A stretch of 64,000 nucleotides of DNA from Stercorarius parasiticus (lineage: Eukaryota; Chordata; Aves; Charadriiformes; Stercorariidae): NCBI GenBank assembly GCA_013396915.1, contig VWZL01002032.1, positions 636,878 to 700,877 on the forward strand, given 5' to 3'. Every line of letters begins with the position of its first letter. The stretch's first letter is position 1. This document shows positions 63,460-64,000 of the stretch, piece by piece. A program made the position numbers and the translations under genes. The notes under the pieces are model-generated. The model did no database searches. It saw only the letters and a program-made list of their open reading frames with translations, and had not been told where the DNA came from.

Positions 63460-64000
63460 AGGGAGGAAATCTGACTACTCTGTAAATAAAACACTAGGCA
63501 TAAACATCAAGACCTAAAAGGTACTTAAGCCAAAGAAAGAAAGTCAGCACAGCAAACAAATTTAGTATGGAAATTACAGAGGGGTGAAGCTCTAGATCAG
63601 ACTGTCCACAAGAGGAAAAACAGCCTAACTGGGCTTTAAGATAAATGTGGATAAGCACTGTGAACAAATTACACAATCTGGTTGCTATGACAGCTCAGTA
63701 CTGGGTTAGCCGCCCAACTTAGGCTGGATTCAACAAATGAAACTAAAGCAAAAACTTCCCAGCATGAAGCAGATACACTATGACTTGTGTCTATGCAGAA
63801 GTAAATCCTAGTGCGTTATCTACGCAGAAATAAGTTTCTGCTTAATGACACAGTATGTTTCTGCTCCTCTTTAGATCAAGAGAGGTGAGCCGCTTTGCAT
63901 GCAAGAAGCCTTGGAGTTTACTAGCAATAACTCAGCCACGTGCACAAGACTTCTATCACTAGATATGTAATCAGATTTAAGGTATTTTTGAGAGAGAAAG
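63460..64000. other. Window end, nothing recognised
   Basis: No gene was recognised. The LINE upstream may extend weakly into this stretch, but its sequence is too diverged to support a call. Confidence 0.45.

Overview
This is vertebrate DNA, almost certainly avian: AT-rich, intron and intergenic sequence with only one supportable protein-coding exon, and with interspersed repeats that are mostly CR1 LINEs ending in the ATTCTATG-type 3' repeats typical of birds. No bacterial-style operons, rRNA, tRNA or CRISPR array were seen. Single ambiguous bases (n) at 5112 and 17405 sit next to homopolymers, as in a draft assembly.

The gene is ESR1 (estrogen receptor alpha), on the minus strand. Its first coding exon lies at 15147-15574. 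It encodes 142 complete codons of the A/B (AF-1) region and stops at a splice donor after the first two bases of an arginine codon. A 77-nt 5'UTR segment (15575-15651) runs back to a splice acceptor matching the position of the common acceptor used by alternative 5' exons of vertebrate ESR1. Bases 1-15146 are the first coding intron. The DNA-binding-domain exon that should follow was not found, so it probably lies beyond base 1. Bases above 15652 are 5' of the exon: proximal promoter, then possible intronic sequence between distal 5' exons and this exon, or intergenic DNA. No neighbouring gene could be recognised there.

The rest is repeats in unrecognised single-copy DNA. CR1 3'-end fragments lie at about 5118-5885 (+), 24085-24515 (+), 25547-25960 (-), 28244-29016 (-), 31849-32284 (+), 48856-49310 (-), 50052-50905 (-) and 61050-61310 (+). 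Two long, decayed copies of an older LINE (L3/CR1-like) lie at about 45370-47420 and 62130-63450, both on plus, and the second retains a readable FADDT reverse-transcriptase motif. Shorter ancient LINE ends lie near 12740, 13240, 35757 and 56110. Simple repeats include a TG array and a CT tract just upstream of ESR1.

The most interesting points concern ESR1 translation. The codon at the usual first-methionine position reads CTG, so the exon begins at the second ATG. A 7-codon upstream ORF ends 8 nt before that ATG. An internal methionine is kept at the position matching the short chicken isoform. No undescribed multi-gene system was found.
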